Source: Gracilariopsis chorda (Eukaryota; Rhodophyta; Florideophyceae; Gracilariales; Gracilariaceae). Taken from it: a stretch of DNA of 64,000 nt. The stretch spans positions 62,001 to 126,000 of the forward strand of contig NBIV01000106.1 of assembly GCA_003194525.1 (NCBI GenBank), given 5' to 3'. Numbering within the stretch: the stretch's first letter is position 1; each line of letters opens with the position of its first letter. Made by a program: the position numbers and the translations under genes. This document shows, piece by piece, positions 63,507 to 64,000 of this stretch. Below the pieces are notes generated by a model, which saw only the letters and a program-made list of their open reading frames with translations, was not told the origin of the DNA and did no database searches.

Positions 63507-64000
63507 TCGCGAGCCCGCTTCGTCCATGTCTGTAAAGCTGTATTTGTAATGTTAGCCCTTAACTCGTAATCTGTGTACCGAAGGTACCAAAGGTACGCGC
63601 CCTAGGTATGTAATCTGAACTTGCACGTGATGAATGGCCTAATGTCGTGCTTGTTGAGCTTATTCAGCAAACGTACCGGTACCGTGAGTCATGATATCGA
63701 CATCAACCCTTTTTATTACTTGTTTCATTTGTTCACTCGTCTGCTTCATTCCCCGCAAATGCCGCGCGCCCGAATCTTCTTGTGCTCGTCACCTTCACAG
63801 GGCGCAAGTTTTTTACGGAGCTGCTTGTAACGTTGGTGCTTTGCTCACCGCCGTTGGAATACCTTCCTGCGGTCCATGGAAACAAGGTGCACACCTCTTT
63901 GCCGTATGACCGTCGTAGATACGTGTAGTGAGTCACTGCTTACCCTACATCCGCCGCGCTGACAGCTTGTATCCAAATAACCCTCAAAAGGACGAAGCGA
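63507..64000. other. Downstream flank, no gene seen
   Basis: This segment follows the stop of the 62484 gene and runs to the window end. It holds GGTACC-containing short palindromes (ACCAAAGGTACGC near 63583, ACGTACCGGTACCGT near 63674) and no supported open frame. The ACCAAAGGTAC word also occurs near 48197. Confidence 0.5.

Noticed and set aside
1-64000. CRISPR arrays, bacterial operons or ribosome binding sites
   Set aside because: No regularly spaced direct repeats of that type occur and all recognised genes are eukaryotic.

Overview
The window reads as nuclear DNA of a small-genome eukaryote. Core eukaryotic genes (OLA1, an XRN2/RAT1-type exonuclease, Mediator MED18, C2-type phospholipase D) occur as single open frames without visible introns. 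They sit next to long transposon graveyards. This layout, together with the plant-like PLD, a plant/fungal Mss116-type helicase relative and a secreted glycine-rich protein, fits a florideophyte red alga of the Chondrus type best. That assignment is an inference from gene content and style, not from a marker gene.

Layout. From 0 to about 23.2 kb the DNA is almost entirely decayed mobile elements. A Copia integrase relic (266-1166) is followed by four PIF/Harbinger-like elements (A-D) in the same orientation. Each has a plus-strand ORF1 (trihelix/Myb-like or coiled-coil protein) converging on a minus-strand DDE transposase: 4.8-6.9, 7.5-10.1, 10.6-14.2 and 15.6-23.2 kb. Element D is unusual: a decayed, nearly full-length relative of the Mot1/BTAF1 Swi2/Snf2 ATPase lies between its ORF1 and transposase. 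From 23.2 to 29.7 kb the only recognisable gene is an intact MED18.

From 29.7 to 63.5 kb the window holds a gene island: a Cys-rich membrane protein, a glycine-rich secreted protein, OLA1, a Ser/Thr-Pro-rich protein, an AA15-like lytic polysaccharide monooxygenase, XRN2, a catalytically degenerate Mss116-like DEAD-box protein, a GT8-like glycosyltransferase, a small basic protein, a type I membrane protein, PLD and a hypothetical protein divergent from PLD. Several of these genes are preceded by GC-rich DNA carrying CACGTG cores among GCGCGC runs. The clearest case is a triplicated 26-bp unit in the PLD/62484 divergent promoter.

How the genes relate. No metabolic operon or pathway cluster is visible. 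The genes serve RNA turnover (XRN2, Mss116-like), transcription (MED18), stress/translation (OLA1), lipid signalling (PLD) and the cell surface (LPMO, glycine-rich protein, glycosyltransferase, membrane proteins). The most interesting observations are the pseudo-helicase with all catalytic motifs lost in an intact frame, the Mot1-like gene enclosed between halves of a Harbinger-like element, a PLD whose first HKD motif has Thr for Asp, the histidine-brace LPMO with a Cys-rich tail, a 43-bp near-perfect palindrome beside a tandem duplication, and the shared CACGTG promoter units.
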